Shown here: in pieces, positions 26,003-35,594 of the stretch | Position numbering within the stretch: the stretch's first letter is position 1 | Layout of the letters: the number at the start of each line of letters is the position of its first letter | Assembly (NCBI RefSeq): GCF_007474605.1 | Contig: NZ_VHKL01000006.1 | Coordinates: 248,001-312,000, forward strand | Reading direction: 5' to 3' | DNA: 64,000 bases | From: Rhodoligotrophos appendicifer | GTDB taxonomy: Bacteria; Pseudomonadota; Alphaproteobacteria; Rhizobiales; Im1 | The notes under the pieces: generated by a model | The model's input: the letters and a program-made list of their open reading frames with translations, nothing else | What the model was told of the DNA's origin: nothing | Database searches by the model: none | Made by a program: the position numbers and the translations under genes

Positions 26003-27061
26003 TTATCGCGACAGGGCCATGACAATCGCCTGCGCGCGGCTGTGGACTCCGAGCTTGTCGAAGATGACCGAAAGCTGGTTGCGCACCGTCTTCTCGCGCT
26101 TGCCGAGCCGCTCGGCGATCGTGCGGTTGTCGAGGCCCTCGGCAACGAGATCAAGGATCGCGAGCTCTGCAGCGGTCAATCTGGCATTGCGAATGGCGAT
26201 CGGCTCCGCCGGCCGGACCTGGCCAAGGAAGGCGGCCAGCTCGGAATGAAACACCGACCAGGCTGCCTCCCCCGGTAAAATCACGTGATTTTTGCTGTCA
26301 AGCGGGACGAAGCGGGCCCCGGGGATTGCCGTCGCCAGCTTGCAGCCTTCATTGAAGGGCACGCGCATGTCTCCGCGGCAATGCACAATCAAGGTGGGCA
26401 GGCGGAGCTGTGCCGCGAGATCCAGCACATCGATCCCTTGCATGTTTGACAACAGTTCCGCCGCCACCGCCGCCGATGCGGTCTCGCGCTCCAGGTCGCC
26501 CCACCAGCGATGCTGTTCGGGCGTCCCTTCCGGAATGAAGAGATTGGTGAAGAATCGGCAGAAGGCAGGGTTCTCGCGCCCCCAGCCGATGCGCACGAAA
26601 TTGACCAGCGTCTCTGCTTCTAGCCGCTCTGCGTCAGTCTTCGCCCTCGTTCGTGCACCCTGGCCGTAGCCGTTGAGGAGTATGAGATGCGAGACGCGCT
26701 CAGGATGGTTCAGAGCATAAACGATGGCGAGTGCGGCGCCTTGTGACACGCCGAGAAGGGCAAAGCGCCTCTCTTCGATCGAAGCGGCCACTGCCTCGAG
26801 ATCGGCATGCCAAGCCTCGATGGACAGGTCGGCGACATGGCGGTCCGAAAGTCCGCAGCCCCGCGGATCGTAGCGGACGAACCGGTTGCGGGATGACAGC
26901 GACTGCACCCAGGGCCGCCAGACCGGACTTTCGAGATCGTAATCGACATGGCTCAACCAGTGGGCAGCCCGAAGGATCACGGGGCCCTCGCCGCACGAGG
27001 CAACGGCGATGCGCGTTCCGTCCGCAGAGGTGCAGAACCTTATCGCCTGTCGCGTGGTCAT
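26003..27061 (-). CDS. Alpha/beta-hydrolase fused to a C-terminal LuxR-type HTH
   Basis: 352 aa. Residues about 1-275 are an alpha/beta-hydrolase (YDPRGCGLSD, nucleophile elbow GVSQGAAL, acid region RGDMRVPF, His in SKNHVILPGE). Residues about 290-350 form a LuxR/GerE HTH (LTAAELAILDLVAEGLDNRTIAERLGKREKTVRNQLSVIFDKLGV). The protein may be a regulator whose sensor is a hydrolase fold, binding or cleaving a signal ester or lactone. It sits upstream of the winged-helix methyltransferase and is a likely controller of it. The catalytic triad appears intact. Confidence 0.9.
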   Translation of the reverse strand: MTTRQAIRFCTSADGTRIAVASCGEGPVILRAAHWLSHVDYDLESPVWRPWVQSLSSRNRFVRYDPRGCGLSDRHVADLSIEAWHADLEAVAASIEERRFALLGVSQGAALAIVYALNHPERVSHLILLNGYGQGARTRAKTDAERLEAETLVNFVRIGWGRENPAFCRFFTNLFIPEGTPEQHRWWGDLERETASAAVAAELLSNMQGIDVLDLAAQLRLPTLIVHCRGDMRVPFNEGCKLATAIPGARFVPLDSKNHVILPGEAAWSVFHSELAAFLGQVRPAEPIAIRNARLTAAELAILDLVAEGLDNRTIAERLGKREKTVRNQLSVIFDKLGVHSRAQAIVMALSR

Positions 27062-27161
27062 GGCCCATTTTACCGCAGCTGCGTGCAGTGCAAAAGATGG
27101 AATGTTGGGGAGCTGACCTGTGCGGGATCAATGAAAGTGCTGCTTCGGCACAAGGAGGGGC

Positions 27162-28322
27162 CTAGGCCTTTGGGGATGTCATCGCGGCCATGGCTCCGTC
27201 AGCTTCACCCTGCGGGATGTGAGGCGGCATCGGCACGGTCACGTCAGGGCCGAGCCCTGCGGAAGCGGAGCTGCCGGTGCAATGTTCATTTTGCCACTTC
27301 TTCGGCGCAGAGCCGGACCACTGGCGAAAGGCGCGCGTGAAGGCGCTCCCCTCTGAAAAATGTAAGGAAAGACTGATATCGGTGACGGATGCGGAAGTAT
27401 TGAGCAGAAGCTGGCGGGCAATTTCAAATTTGATGCCGTTGGCCAGCTCGGAAAAACTCGTTCCCTCCCACTTCAGGCGTCGGGCAAGCGTTCTGCGGTT
27501 CATCTGCAGGGCTTCGCAGACATCGTCCACCGATGCCGCCCGAGTGAGAAGGACGACCCGCAGCAGTCGTTGAACTTTATCCGACAGGCTGCTGCTTGCC
27601 GCGCCCATGCTGAGATCCAGCAGTTCGATGTGCTTACGCAGAATATTTCGCAGCGCGACGTCTGGATCTCTTAACTTCGTCTCCAGCCATTTCTCTTCAA
27701 AGATCAACGCGCTCTGCTCAGCACCAAATCGGACCGGCGCATTGAAGAACCGCTCATACCGCGCGCGCGAAGAGGGCGCGGGTCGCGACAGCAGGACTTC
27801 CAGGGGCGACCATTCGGGTCCGCACAGGCTCCTCATGATGTTTCGGCCGATGGCGATCGCACCATCATAGATTTGATTGCACCCCTCCGCATTGGGCTCG
27901 TAAATCAGATATCCCAACCGGACATTCCCATCATCCACAGCAAGAAACGGCACCGCCCCCCTGTCATGGTGGTGGAGATAGCGCACAAGATCGTTGAGTG
28001 CGGTCCTGAGATCGGGCGCCTGTTGCAGATAAAAGCCTGTGATGCCGAGGGCGGAGGCGCTGGTTTTCTCGCAGATGAGCAGCCCCAAATCATCTCGGCC
28101 GGTGTGCCGTGCCGCCAGGGCGATCAGCTTTGCGAATGCGGCGAAGGGGATGGTGTTATCAGGATCGTCGAAAACCTCGACCGGAATTCCGACAGCTCCG
28201 AAAATTTCCTCCGGCTCGTGTCCGAAGTCTCGCAGCACGCCCGGGAGCGCTGCGGCAACCCCGACGCGGATAAATCTCTGTGGCACCGGCTGCCCCAGCC
28301 CTGCATGGACGACGGTAGCCAT
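27162..28322 (-). CDS. AraC-family regulator with N-terminal Arabinose_bd-like domain
   Basis: 386 aa. The N-terminal effector domain (about 20-210) is of the OruR/ArgR-like AraC type (TGRDDLGLLICEKTSASALGITGFYLQQAPDLRTALNDLVRYL shortened here to its key blocks GRDDLGLL, GITGFYLQQAPDLR). The C-terminal HTH_18 covers about 285-365 (ALQMNRRTLARRLKWEGTSF, then FSEGSAFTRAFRQWSG). The ATG at 28322 is preferred; the frame extends to 28466 without family-like sequence. It is divergent from the DUF2092-like gene and may regulate the export cluster. The effector is unknown. Confidence 0.9.
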   Translation of the reverse strand: MATVVHAGLGQPVPQRFIRVGVAAALPGVLRDFGHEPEEIFGAVGIPVEVFDDPDNTIPFAAFAKLIALAARHTGRDDLGLLICEKTSASALGITGFYLQQAPDLRTALNDLVRYLHHHDRGAVPFLAVDDGNVRLGYLIYEPNAEGCNQIYDGAIAIGRNIMRSLCGPEWSPLEVLLSRPAPSSRARYERFFNAPVRFGAEQSALIFEEKWLETKLRDPDVALRNILRKHIELLDLSMGAASSSLSDKVQRLLRVVLLTRAASVDDVCEALQMNRRTLARRLKWEGTSFSELANGIKFEIARQLLLNTSASVTDISLSLHFSEGSAFTRAFRQWSGSAPKKWQNEHCTGSSASAGLGPDVTVPMPPHIPQGEADGAMAAMTSPKA

Positions 28323-28622
28323 TCTTTTCGTCTGATCGATGCTCTCCACTGACTGCACGGCCCCGATCCCTCCCGCTACTTTTTTCTTCTCATTACGGAG
28401 CCGTGCGATTCCAGAGTGAATTCGCGCACCCGATCCCTGTCTTTTACGGTCAGATTGTTGCCCCAAACTGTCAAGCGTTGATTGTTTTAAGATGTATGTC
28501 TGGTGCGAAGACTGATAAGAGAGAACCTCATCTGCTAAGATGTGCGGAATACAGAACGCCCGCCCACAAAATTGTATCCGGGATGAATGTCCCGCTGACT
28601 CGCAGCCCCGGTTAGCGCCACC

Positions 28623-29483
28623 ATGCTGCGATGCATGGGCATATGGCCAATTGCGTTTAACAAGAAAGAAATCAAAGTGCAGATTTGCATATCAAAACAA
28701 CCGCGAAAACTTGTGAAGACCTCTCTCAAGGCCTCGCTCGCGGCGAGTGTCTTCATGCTCGCCACCGGCTCATTCGCGCAGGCACAGGACGCGACGGCCA
28801 TCCTGAAATCCATGTCGGATTACGTCTCCGCTCAACCGTCCTTCACCTTCACCTTCGACACGTCGATCGAGGTGGTGACGCCGGAAATGGAGAAGATCCA
28901 GTTTGACAGCACCGGCGATGTCGCCGTGAGCCGACCCGACAAGGTCAGGGCGCGGCGCATGGGGGGCTATGCCGATGTGGAGCTCCTCTCGGACGGCAAG
29001 AGCGTGACCCTCGTGGGCAAGCACATGAATGCCTATGCTCAGATCGACAGGGGCGGCAGCATCGAGGAAGTGGTCGAGCATATGCGCGGCAATACCTCGG
29101 CGGAACTCCCGGCGGCCGATCTGCTGTCGACCAACCCCGCCGAAATCCTCATGGATGGCGTGATCGAGGCCAAGCACATCGGCCGCGGCGTCATCAACGG
29201 CGTCGAATGTGAGCATCTCGCCTTCCGCACCATCGAAATTGACTGGCAGATTTGGGTGCAGGCGGGCGACAAGCCCATCCCCTGCAAATATGTCATTACC
29301 AGCAAGACAGTTGGGGCCGCTCCGCAATACACGATGGTGATCAAGGATTGGAAATCGGATCCGCAGCTTGCGGCCGATGCCTTTACCTTCACGCCGCCTG
29401 CCGGCGCGAAAAAGATTGAGATCTCGGAGATGCAAAACATCGACGATGTACCGCACAGCAAGCCGATGGGAGAGCAACAATGA
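28623..29483 (+). CDS. Exported DUF2092-like protein
   Basis: 286 aa in the longest frame. A signal peptide (TSLKASLAASVFMLATGSFAQAQ) precedes a beta-rich domain resembling DUF2092 (ILKSMSDYVSAQPSFTFTFD, then GDVAVSRPDKVRARR, DGKSVTLVGKHMNAYAQ, CEHLAFRTIEIDWQIWVQ). The fold is believed to be LolA/LolB-like, so lipid or lipoprotein handling is possible (inference). Start is uncertain: ATG 28623, GTG 28677 or GTG 28713; the last two give a normal signal peptide. The stop overlaps the next gene at ATGA. The 300-base gap upstream holds a divergent promoter region with no clear site. Confidence 0.82.
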   Translation: MLRCMGIWPIAFNKKEIKVQICISKQPRKLVKTSLKASLAASVFMLATGSFAQAQDATAILKSMSDYVSAQPSFTFTFDTSIEVVTPEMEKIQFDSTGDVAVSRPDKVRARRMGGYADVELLSDGKSVTLVGKHMNAYAQIDRGGSIEEVVEHMRGNTSAELPAADLLSTNPAEILMDGVIEAKHIGRGVINGVECEHLAFRTIEIDWQIWVQAGDKPIPCKYVITSKTVGAAPQYTMVIKDWKSDPQLAADAFTFTPPAGAKKIEISEMQNIDDVPHSKPMGEQQ

Positions 29484-29782
29484 GAACCACCCCAATGAAA
29501 CGCCTCGGCCTCGTCCTTGGCCTCGTGGTCGGCGCTGCCGTGATGATGCTCAGCGACAGGATCATACTCGATCAGCCCGATGGGTTGGTCTCGAAGGCGC
29601 AGGCGATCATCGGCCGTCCGGCCACCCCGCTCAGCTATGCCGGCGTCGCCCGACGCACCACGCGTCGAGGGGTCTATGGCGCTCCCGTCGTTGTCGCCCC
29701 GGCACCCGTGGTGGTGGTCCCTCGCGCGGGCTGCGTCCAGGCGGTGAACAGCTACGGACAGGTTTTCTGGCGTTGCCCATAA
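29480..29782 (+). CDS. Small exported or anchored Val/Pro-rich protein
   Basis: 100 aa. N-terminal hydrophobic segment (LGLVLGLVVGAAVMML), a Val/Pro stretch (APVVVAPAPVVVV) and a conserved-looking end CVQAVNSYGQVFWRC with two cysteines. Similar small proteins recur in rhizobial genomes without known function. It is coupled to the DUF2092-like gene through an ATGA overlap, so it is almost certainly real and acts with it in the envelope. Confidence 0.78.
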   Translation: MRTTPMKRLGLVLGLVVGAAVMMLSDRIILDQPDGLVSKAQAIIGRPATPLSYAGVARRTTRRGVYGAPVVVAPAPVVVVPRAGCVQAVNSYGQVFWRCP

Positions 29783-29915
29783 CCGGCTCCCGGAGGCCGA
29801 GTTGAATATGGCTGGCGCGGATGACGGCATCTGTGCCAGCCGAGACTGCCGGAACGGGTGAACTACGCATTAAGTCGGGATGCTGTCGGTCAATGTTGCC
29901 AAAGGAAATCGCGCC

Positions 29916-30881
29916 ATGACGTGCGGGATGCGGCCTTGTCTTGCGGCCGGTAAAATGATGTTGGGCGCTTTGGCGCTCGCTCTGACCCTTCTGCACCTTC
30001 CATCCGCGTATGCGGAGGAGCATCAGCTCTACACGTCCTCGGGCGAGATCGACTTCGAGGAGGTCTATTATTTCGCCCAGCGTGCGAGCAATGCCTATAA
30101 GGCGGATGCGGCGATTAACACCCTCGATCCCGGCGTCTCATGGATCGCCACGCCGGGCACGACCGACGTGCTCTATTTCATCGAGCACGATCACGACAGC
30201 CGCATCCACACGATTTCGGTGCGCGGCACGGCCAGCAAGGCGAACTGGTCCCTCGATGAGGATACGGCAGGCATTGTGGACGCCAAGGCGCACATCCTGG
30301 TGCATCGTGGTTTCCAATCGGCGGCGAAGATGCTCTATGCGGATCTCAAGCAGCATTTGAACCGGGACTATTCAGTCTATCTCACCGGCCACTCTCTGGG
30401 TGGCGCGGTCGCCGGCCTGCTGGCTCTCTATCTCCACGAAGATGGTTATAAGATTGCCGGCGTGGTGACCTTCGGTCAGCCCAAATTCACGAATGAGGCC
30501 GGGATCGCGGAATATGGTCACCTGCCCTATCTGCGCGTGGTCGATCAGAACGACATTGTGCCGATGCTTCCCGACACGACCAAGGGCGGGCAGGTCAAAT
30601 TTGCCCATCTGGGAACTGAGGTGACCATTCTCTCAGGCCCCTATTATGCGTTCCTCGCGCCTTCGGAAGCGACGAAGCTTTCCCTCGAGTCTTTCGAGCA
30701 TGATGCGGTGCTCTCGAGTGTCCCCGATCACAAGATCGACTGGTATCTCGCCAACATCAAGGACAAGCTGCAACGAGCCCAGCGCGTCGACTACGCCGAC
30801 CGCGAGACCTATGTGGTGCGCCACACACGGGGGCCCGAGCAACAGCTCCAGCAAAAGACGAACTTCAACTCTCAGCAGTAG
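29916..30881 (+). CDS. Exported class 3 lipase-family protein
   Basis: 321 aa. A signal peptide ends near SAYAEE. The class 3 lipase core shows a pre-motif region (FIEHDHDSRIHTISVRGTAS), the nucleophile elbow LTGHSLGGAVAG, GQPKFTNEAG, and an Asp/His region (VDQNDIVPMLPD). The ATG at 29916 has AAAGGAA at good spacing; ATG 29880 gives an extended n-region. It follows the small exported protein by about 130 bases. The likely substrate is a glyceride or phospholipid ester in the periplasm or outside. Confidence 0.85.
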   Translation: MTCGMRPCLAAGKMMLGALALALTLLHLPSAYAEEHQLYTSSGEIDFEEVYYFAQRASNAYKADAAINTLDPGVSWIATPGTTDVLYFIEHDHDSRIHTISVRGTASKANWSLDEDTAGIVDAKAHILVHRGFQSAAKMLYADLKQHLNRDYSVYLTGHSLGGAVAGLLALYLHEDGYKIAGVVTFGQPKFTNEAGIAEYGHLPYLRVVDQNDIVPMLPDTTKGGQVKFAHLGTEVTILSGPYYAFLAPSEATKLSLESFEHDAVLSSVPDHKIDWYLANIKDKLQRAQRVDYADRETYVVRHTRGPEQQLQQKTNFNSQQ

Positions 30882-31171
30882 CGGCACGCCAAGTCTTGGG
30901 ACCGAAGCGGGGCTGGCCTTTGGCATCCAAAGTGACAGCGTCGCCGGATGACCAAATCGCTGGCACAAAATGTCAAGCCTTTGTCCCCAGAGGCCAATTC
31001 AATTCTTCACGGCTTCAATAGAGTTTTGATACGGGGTCACAAGCAACCGGCAACAGCGACATGTCCATGCGGCTGGCGAGCAGAGACTGTGATGGATGTG
31101 CTCCGGGGAGCAGACCGGGACGGCCGGAGGGTGTGACATTGAGAAGAGCGCTTGAGGGGAAGACTGACCAA

Positions 31172-31957
31172 ATGAGATTGACAGCAATCGCCGCGTCACT
31201 GGTGTTGATGACGGGATCGGTGGCCCTGGCGGCCGATATGTCGCCGCCTGAACCCGTGGCACCTCCTCCGCCTCCGGCCTCCGACTGGACCATCACCGTG
31301 GCCCCCTATGTCTGGGCCGCGGGCATCAAGGGCAAGGTCGGCGCGGGCGGGTTTCCTCCGGCCCATATCGATGCCAGCATCGGTGAGGTCCTGAGCGACT
31401 TCGACATCGGTTTCATGGGGGCGGCTGAAGTCCGCAATGACCGTTTCAGCATCTATTCGGACATCGTCTATGTGAAGCTCAGCGACAGCGCCAAGACCCC
31501 CAACCAGGTGCTCGCCGACAAGGTCAAGCTCACGACCCAGGAACTCATGTGGACCGGTGCGCTTGGTTATACCATCACCGACAGCCCGACTTACGCTCTG
31601 GATATGGTCGCCGGCTTTCGCCTGTGGTCTCTCGACAACAAGCTGAAGGTGAAGGGCGGATTGATCGGCAGTGACAGCTTCTCCTCGACCGAGACCTGGG
31701 TCGATCCCATCGTCGGCCTCAAGTTCAAGGCCGATCTCACACCCAGCATTTATTGGACGAGTTGGGCCTTGATCGGAGGCTTCGGAGCGGGATCTGACTT
31801 CATGTGGGATGTGCTGGGCGGGTTTGGCTATCGCTTCACCGACAACATCTCGGCGATTGCGGGCTATCGCGCCGTCAGCGTCGATTATACCAATGACGGC
31901 TTCAAATTTGACGTGGTGCAGCAGGGCCCGATCATGGGGGCAGCCATCCGCTTTTGA
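31172..31957 (+). CDS. Outer-membrane beta-barrel protein
   Basis: 261 aa. Signal peptide (MRLTAIAASLVLMTGSVALAA), a Pro-rich linker (PPEPVAPPPPPA), then alternating amphipathic strands (WTITVAPYVWAAGIKGKVG ... FRLWSLDNKLKV) ending in Phe (GAAIRF), the usual barrel C-terminus. The ATG at 31172 follows GACTGACCAA with no strong SD. It is part of the export gene run. Porin-like, enzyme or anchor roles cannot be separated from sequence. Confidence 0.85.
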   Translation: MRLTAIAASLVLMTGSVALAADMSPPEPVAPPPPPASDWTITVAPYVWAAGIKGKVGAGGFPPAHIDASIGEVLSDFDIGFMGAAEVRNDRFSIYSDIVYVKLSDSAKTPNQVLADKVKLTTQELMWTGALGYTITDSPTYALDMVAGFRLWSLDNKLKVKGGLIGSDSFSSTETWVDPIVGLKFKADLTPSIYWTSWALIGGFGAGSDFMWDVLGGFGYRFTDNISAIAGYRAVSVDYTNDGFKFDVVQQGPIMGAAIRF

Positions 31958-32051
31958 TCGGCCGGCAGCGCGGCCGGCTTCAGCGCTGCAGCCATGGCAA
32001 GACACGAATTGGGGAATGATCGCTGCGGCGATAGGAGACTGGGGATTGGAA

Positions 32052-33269
32052 ATGCGGATGAAGTCAATTGCGGTGGCGTTTGCTCTGACGGCGCTGGCCT
32101 CGACGGCAGTGCTTGCGGAAGCGCCGCCTTCGACCGACACGGCCCGGCTGCTGGGGCCCCTGGCGCGCGGGGTGAATTACCAGGTGGAGAACCCCATCAC
32201 CTCCGACGGCGTCTTGTATGTCTTCAAGCTGGCGACACCTTATGGCAATTTCCGTGTCGACGGCGAGCAGCTGTTGAAGCTGCGGCTGCACGAGCTCGCC
32301 GCCCTCGAGAAGCTTGAGGCGCTGTCGCAGAGCGGTGAGTTCACCAAGTCTCTCGCAGCGGCCGTGCAACAGCCCATCGCCACTGTGGGCAAGGCGCTCG
32401 TGAACCCCTTTTCGCTCGTCACCGGAACCGTCTCGGGTGTCGGCTCGATGTTCGACAAGGTCAGTGCCGGACTGAACGACCCCTATGACAAGAGCGACAA
32501 CGCGGTCGACGGGCTACTGGGGACATCCGCCGCGCTGCGGCAGCTGGCCTACCAATATGATGTCGATCCTTACACGAAGTTTCCCCCGCTCGCGAAGCGG
32601 CTGCAGACCCTGGCCCAGGCTCACGCCATGGGCGGCCTCGCGGTGAAGGGGGCGGTCATGGCCATTCCCGGCGGTGCCGGCCTTGCGGTGAGCGGATTGC
32701 AGTCGGCGGGGACACTCGGCTCGCTGGTCCGCGACAAGACCGTTGCCCAGCTTGATGAGATCAACCAGGCCGCACTTCTTGCCATGGGCGTCAATCCCAC
32801 TGTCATGGCCGCCTTCATGTCAAACCAGCACTATACGCCGGCCGACAAGACCCTTGTGGTCGCCGCGCTGAAGTCCATGCCGCGCGCGGCCAACAAGACC
32901 CTGTACGTGGCCAAGATTGCCGGTGCGGCTGACGTCGACGCGGCCTTCTTCCACCGGGTTCAGACCCAGTGGATGGCCGCATACAATGCGAAGGTGGAGC
33001 CCATCACGGGTTTTGCGAATGTGCTGGGATTTCCGCTGCTGGTGCGCGCCGACGGCAAGCTGGTCGGATTGTTTCCGATGGACATTCTGGCCTGGACCGA
33101 TCCCGTCCGGAAGACCGTTTTGGCCATGAGCCAGAAGATCAGCGCTGAGAGCGGTGCACCGGTGGAGATCCGCCTCAGCGGCACCGTCACCGATGAAGCC
33201 CGTCGCGAGATCGCGAAAGTCGGCTGGACCGTGAAGGATCACGATACGGCCCTGCTCAACGGGAACTGA
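32052..33269 (+). CDS. Exported protein of unknown function (405 aa)
   Basis: Not recognised. Signal peptide MRMKSIAVAFALTALASTAVLAEA. The mature part has an early beta-like segment (VENPITSDGVLYVFKLATPYGNFRVDG), a predicted helical region with Gly/Val-rich stretches (PFSLVTGTVSGVGSMFDKVSAGL, GAVMAIPGGAGLAVSGL) and a mixed C-terminus (VEIRLSGTVTDEARREI). The start at ATG 32052 or 32058 follows the barrel gene by 94 bases, on the same strand. The Gly-rich amphipathic helices could contact a membrane. Confidence 0.72.
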   Translation: MRMKSIAVAFALTALASTAVLAEAPPSTDTARLLGPLARGVNYQVENPITSDGVLYVFKLATPYGNFRVDGEQLLKLRLHELAALEKLEALSQSGEFTKSLAAAVQQPIATVGKALVNPFSLVTGTVSGVGSMFDKVSAGLNDPYDKSDNAVDGLLGTSAALRQLAYQYDVDPYTKFPPLAKRLQTLAQAHAMGGLAVKGAVMAIPGGAGLAVSGLQSAGTLGSLVRDKTVAQLDEINQAALLAMGVNPTVMAAFMSNQHYTPADKTLVVAALKSMPRAANKTLYVAKIAGAADVDAAFFHRVQTQWMAAYNAKVEPITGFANVLGFPLLVRADGKLVGLFPMDILAWTDPVRKTVLAMSQKISAESGAPVEIRLSGTVTDEARREIAKVGWTVKDHDTALLNGN

Positions 33270-33424
33270 GACCGCGAGAATTTGGCCCGCCCCCAGGGTG
33301 CTGCGGAATTCAAGGTTTCAATCCCCGTGTGTCGGCGGAAAAATGGGATACTCTGCTCCCGCCGTTCGCCCTCGCAGTGACGAGTTCGGCGGCGGTATCC
33401 TTCACGGCCTACGGGGAAGCTAAC

Positions 33425-34579
33425 ATGCCGAAAATTTCGCAACTCGATTTCATCGAGATCAAGTCCACGAGCATTAAGGAAAGCTGGGACGAGAACTCCG
33501 TCTGGGCCCCCACTCTCCCCTGTTTCATCGTCCGAGTGACCGCCGAAGACGGCACCGAAGGCTTCGGTGAAGTCGCCAGTCAGACTTGGTATCTCGGCGA
33601 GACATCTGAGCAGATCCGGTCCTGCCTGACGCTTTATGCCTCGCGCCTGAAGGGAGCCGAGGCCACCAATCTCGCCGCCGCCAACCATGTGATGGACAAA
33701 GCCTATTCGGGTGCCATGCCGGGCGGGCGGTCGGCACGATCAGGCGTTGATGTCGCCTTGCATGATCTGCTGGGCAAGCTCTGGGGCGTCCCGGTGACGA
33801 CCTTGCTTGGTGGCGCACGCCGGCAGAGAATGGATCTTCTCACCAATCTCTACCACAAGACCCCGGAAGAGATGGCGGCCGCGTCCAAGACATTCGTCGA
33901 GCGCGGATTCAAAGGATTGAAGATCAAGATTGGCGACGTCATTTGGAAGGACGGCTTCCGCGCAGACTCGCTTGCCACCGAAGCAGGGTTTCTGGAGGCG
34001 GCGCTGGATGTCGTTCCCCGGGATGTCTTCATCGATGCGGACGCAAATCAGGCTTGGACCAATCCCGGCATCGTGGTGCGCCGGCTCGAGCGCTTTGCAT
34101 CGGCCAGTAATTTGGCCATCGAGCAGCCTTTGCACTACGCCAACATCGAGGGCCATTGCGACATCCGCCGGCGCTCCACCATTCCCGTCATCCTGGACGA
34201 ATCCGTCTGGTCACCCGAGGCCGCGATGGAGGTCGTTCGGCGCGGCGCCTGCGACCGGATCGTCCTGAAGGTGAACCGGGTGGGCGGACTGAGCCAGGCC
34301 CGCGACGTCATCACCATCTGCGAGAGTGCGGGCATCGGCATCAGTGTCGACACCAGCCCCTATTCCCTGCTCGGCGATACCGCGATCGCCCATGTGGCCA
34401 TGACCACGCGGGGGCATTACCCCCTCAGTTGCGACGGCCATGAAACCTTTATCAAGCTGGCCGACCCGAGCATCTACAAGGGGGGTGTCGATATCAGCCA
34501 GGGCTATGCGGAACTGCCCGACGCACCCGGACTCGGGATCGAGGTCGACTGGCAGAAACTGGAAAAGATCGCCATTTGA
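33425..34579 (+). CDS. Enolase-superfamily enzyme, MLE-like subgroup
   Basis: 384 aa. The N-terminal capping domain is followed by a barrel with a KxK motif (KGLKIKIGD), metal ligands Asp (FIDADANQAW), Glu (AIEQPL) and an Asp/Glu in ILDESVW, and a Lys on the far side (RIVLKVNRVGG). The second Lys instead of a His/Asp dyad places it in the muconate-lactonising/dipeptide-epimerase subgroup. The substrate is unknown; a racemase or cycloisomerase of an acid is likely. The ATG at 33425 is the likely start. Confidence 0.85.
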   Translation: MPKISQLDFIEIKSTSIKESWDENSVWAPTLPCFIVRVTAEDGTEGFGEVASQTWYLGETSEQIRSCLTLYASRLKGAEATNLAAANHVMDKAYSGAMPGGRSARSGVDVALHDLLGKLWGVPVTTLLGGARRQRMDLLTNLYHKTPEEMAAASKTFVERGFKGLKIKIGDVIWKDGFRADSLATEAGFLEAALDVVPRDVFIDADANQAWTNPGIVVRRLERFASASNLAIEQPLHYANIEGHCDIRRRSTIPVILDESVWSPEAAMEVVRRGACDRIVLKVNRVGGLSQARDVITICESAGIGISVDTSPYSLLGDTAIAHVAMTTRGHYPLSCDGHETFIKLADPSIYKGGVDISQGYAELPDAPGLGIEVDWQKLEKIAI

Positions 34580-34624
34580 ACCGAGTGGCCGGCATCGATC
34601 GGCCGCCAGCTTTCGGGAGGATTG

Positions 34625-35458
34625 ATGACCAGGACTTGGCTTGTCACCGGCAGCTCGCGTGGCTTCGGCCGAGCCCTTTCGGAAGCCATCCTCGAGTCCG
34701 GCGACAATCTCGTCGCGACGGCGCGTGATCCCGGAACCCTCATGCGGTTGGGTGAAAGTCAGGAGGGGCACCTCCTCACCGCCTCTCTCGACGTGACCGA
34801 CGAGGACCAGGCCCGTGCCGCCGTCGCCGCGGCCATCCGGCAGTTTGGCAGCCTTGACGTTCTGGTCAACAATGCCGGCTATGGCGATATCGGCTCAGTG
34901 GAGGACACTTCGCTCGCGGCCTTCCGCCGCCAGATCGAGACGAACCTGTTCGGCACGATCATCATGACCAAGGCGGTCCTCCCCCATATGCGCGAGCGGC
35001 GATCCGGCCACATCATCCAGTTTTCCTCTGTGGGCGGACGTCTCGGTGCGCCGGGTCGCGCAGCCTATTCGGCAGCGAAATGGGGCGTGGAAGGCTTCTC
35101 CGAGGCGCTCGCCAAGGAGATGGCGCTGATCGGGGTTCGGGTGACCATCATAGAGCCCGGCGGCTTTCGCACCGATTTTGCGGGCGCCTCCACGACGATC
35201 GAGGAGGGCCACAGCGACTATGACGCCGTGGTCGGCGCTGCCGCGCGGATGCAGCGCACCTATGACGGCAGACAACCGGGAGATCCTCAAAAGGGTGCGG
35301 CCGCGATCCTGAAGATTGCCCGAATGGACGAACCTCCTCTCCGTCTGCCCCTGGGGTCAGACGCGGTTGCAGCCATCGAGAGAGTTGACCGTGATCGGCT
35401 GAATGAGCTCGCGCGCTGGCGGCAGCTGAGTGAATCGACCGACTTCTCCGAAAACTGA
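34625..35458 (+). CDS. Short-chain dehydrogenase/reductase
   Basis: 277 aa. Glycine motif TGSSRGFGRA at the N-terminus, NNAGYG, catalytic Ser in QFSSVGGR, YxxxK in YSAAKWGVE, and PGGFRTDF typical of the classical SDR group with a GGFRTDF tail. NADP or NAD use is not clear from the sequence. The ATG at 34625 lies 4 bases after GGGAGG. It follows the MLE-subgroup enolase and may act on its product. Confidence 0.9.
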   Translation: MTRTWLVTGSSRGFGRALSEAILESGDNLVATARDPGTLMRLGESQEGHLLTASLDVTDEDQARAAVAAAIRQFGSLDVLVNNAGYGDIGSVEDTSLAAFRRQIETNLFGTIIMTKAVLPHMRERRSGHIIQFSSVGGRLGAPGRAAYSAAKWGVEGFSEALAKEMALIGVRVTIIEPGGFRTDFAGASTTIEEGHSDYDAVVGAAARMQRTYDGRQPGDPQKGAAAILKIARMDEPPLRLPLGSDAVAAIERVDRDRLNELARWRQLSESTDFSEN

Positions 35459-35594
35459 GCGGATCGACCCCCGGCAGGTGAGCGCGCCGAACTCCAGCTT
35501 GGCACTTCGACAGGGAACCGAATCACGGCAGCCGGATTGAGTCCGCGAAAGTGATTCGTTTTTCTTGTCAAGTCTCAACCGCGGCAGCCGCATC

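Noticed and set aside
30948-31136. 62-aa frame in the gap between lipase and barrel genes
   Set aside because: No SD, no hydrophobic or domain pattern; more likely leader sequence of the barrel gene.
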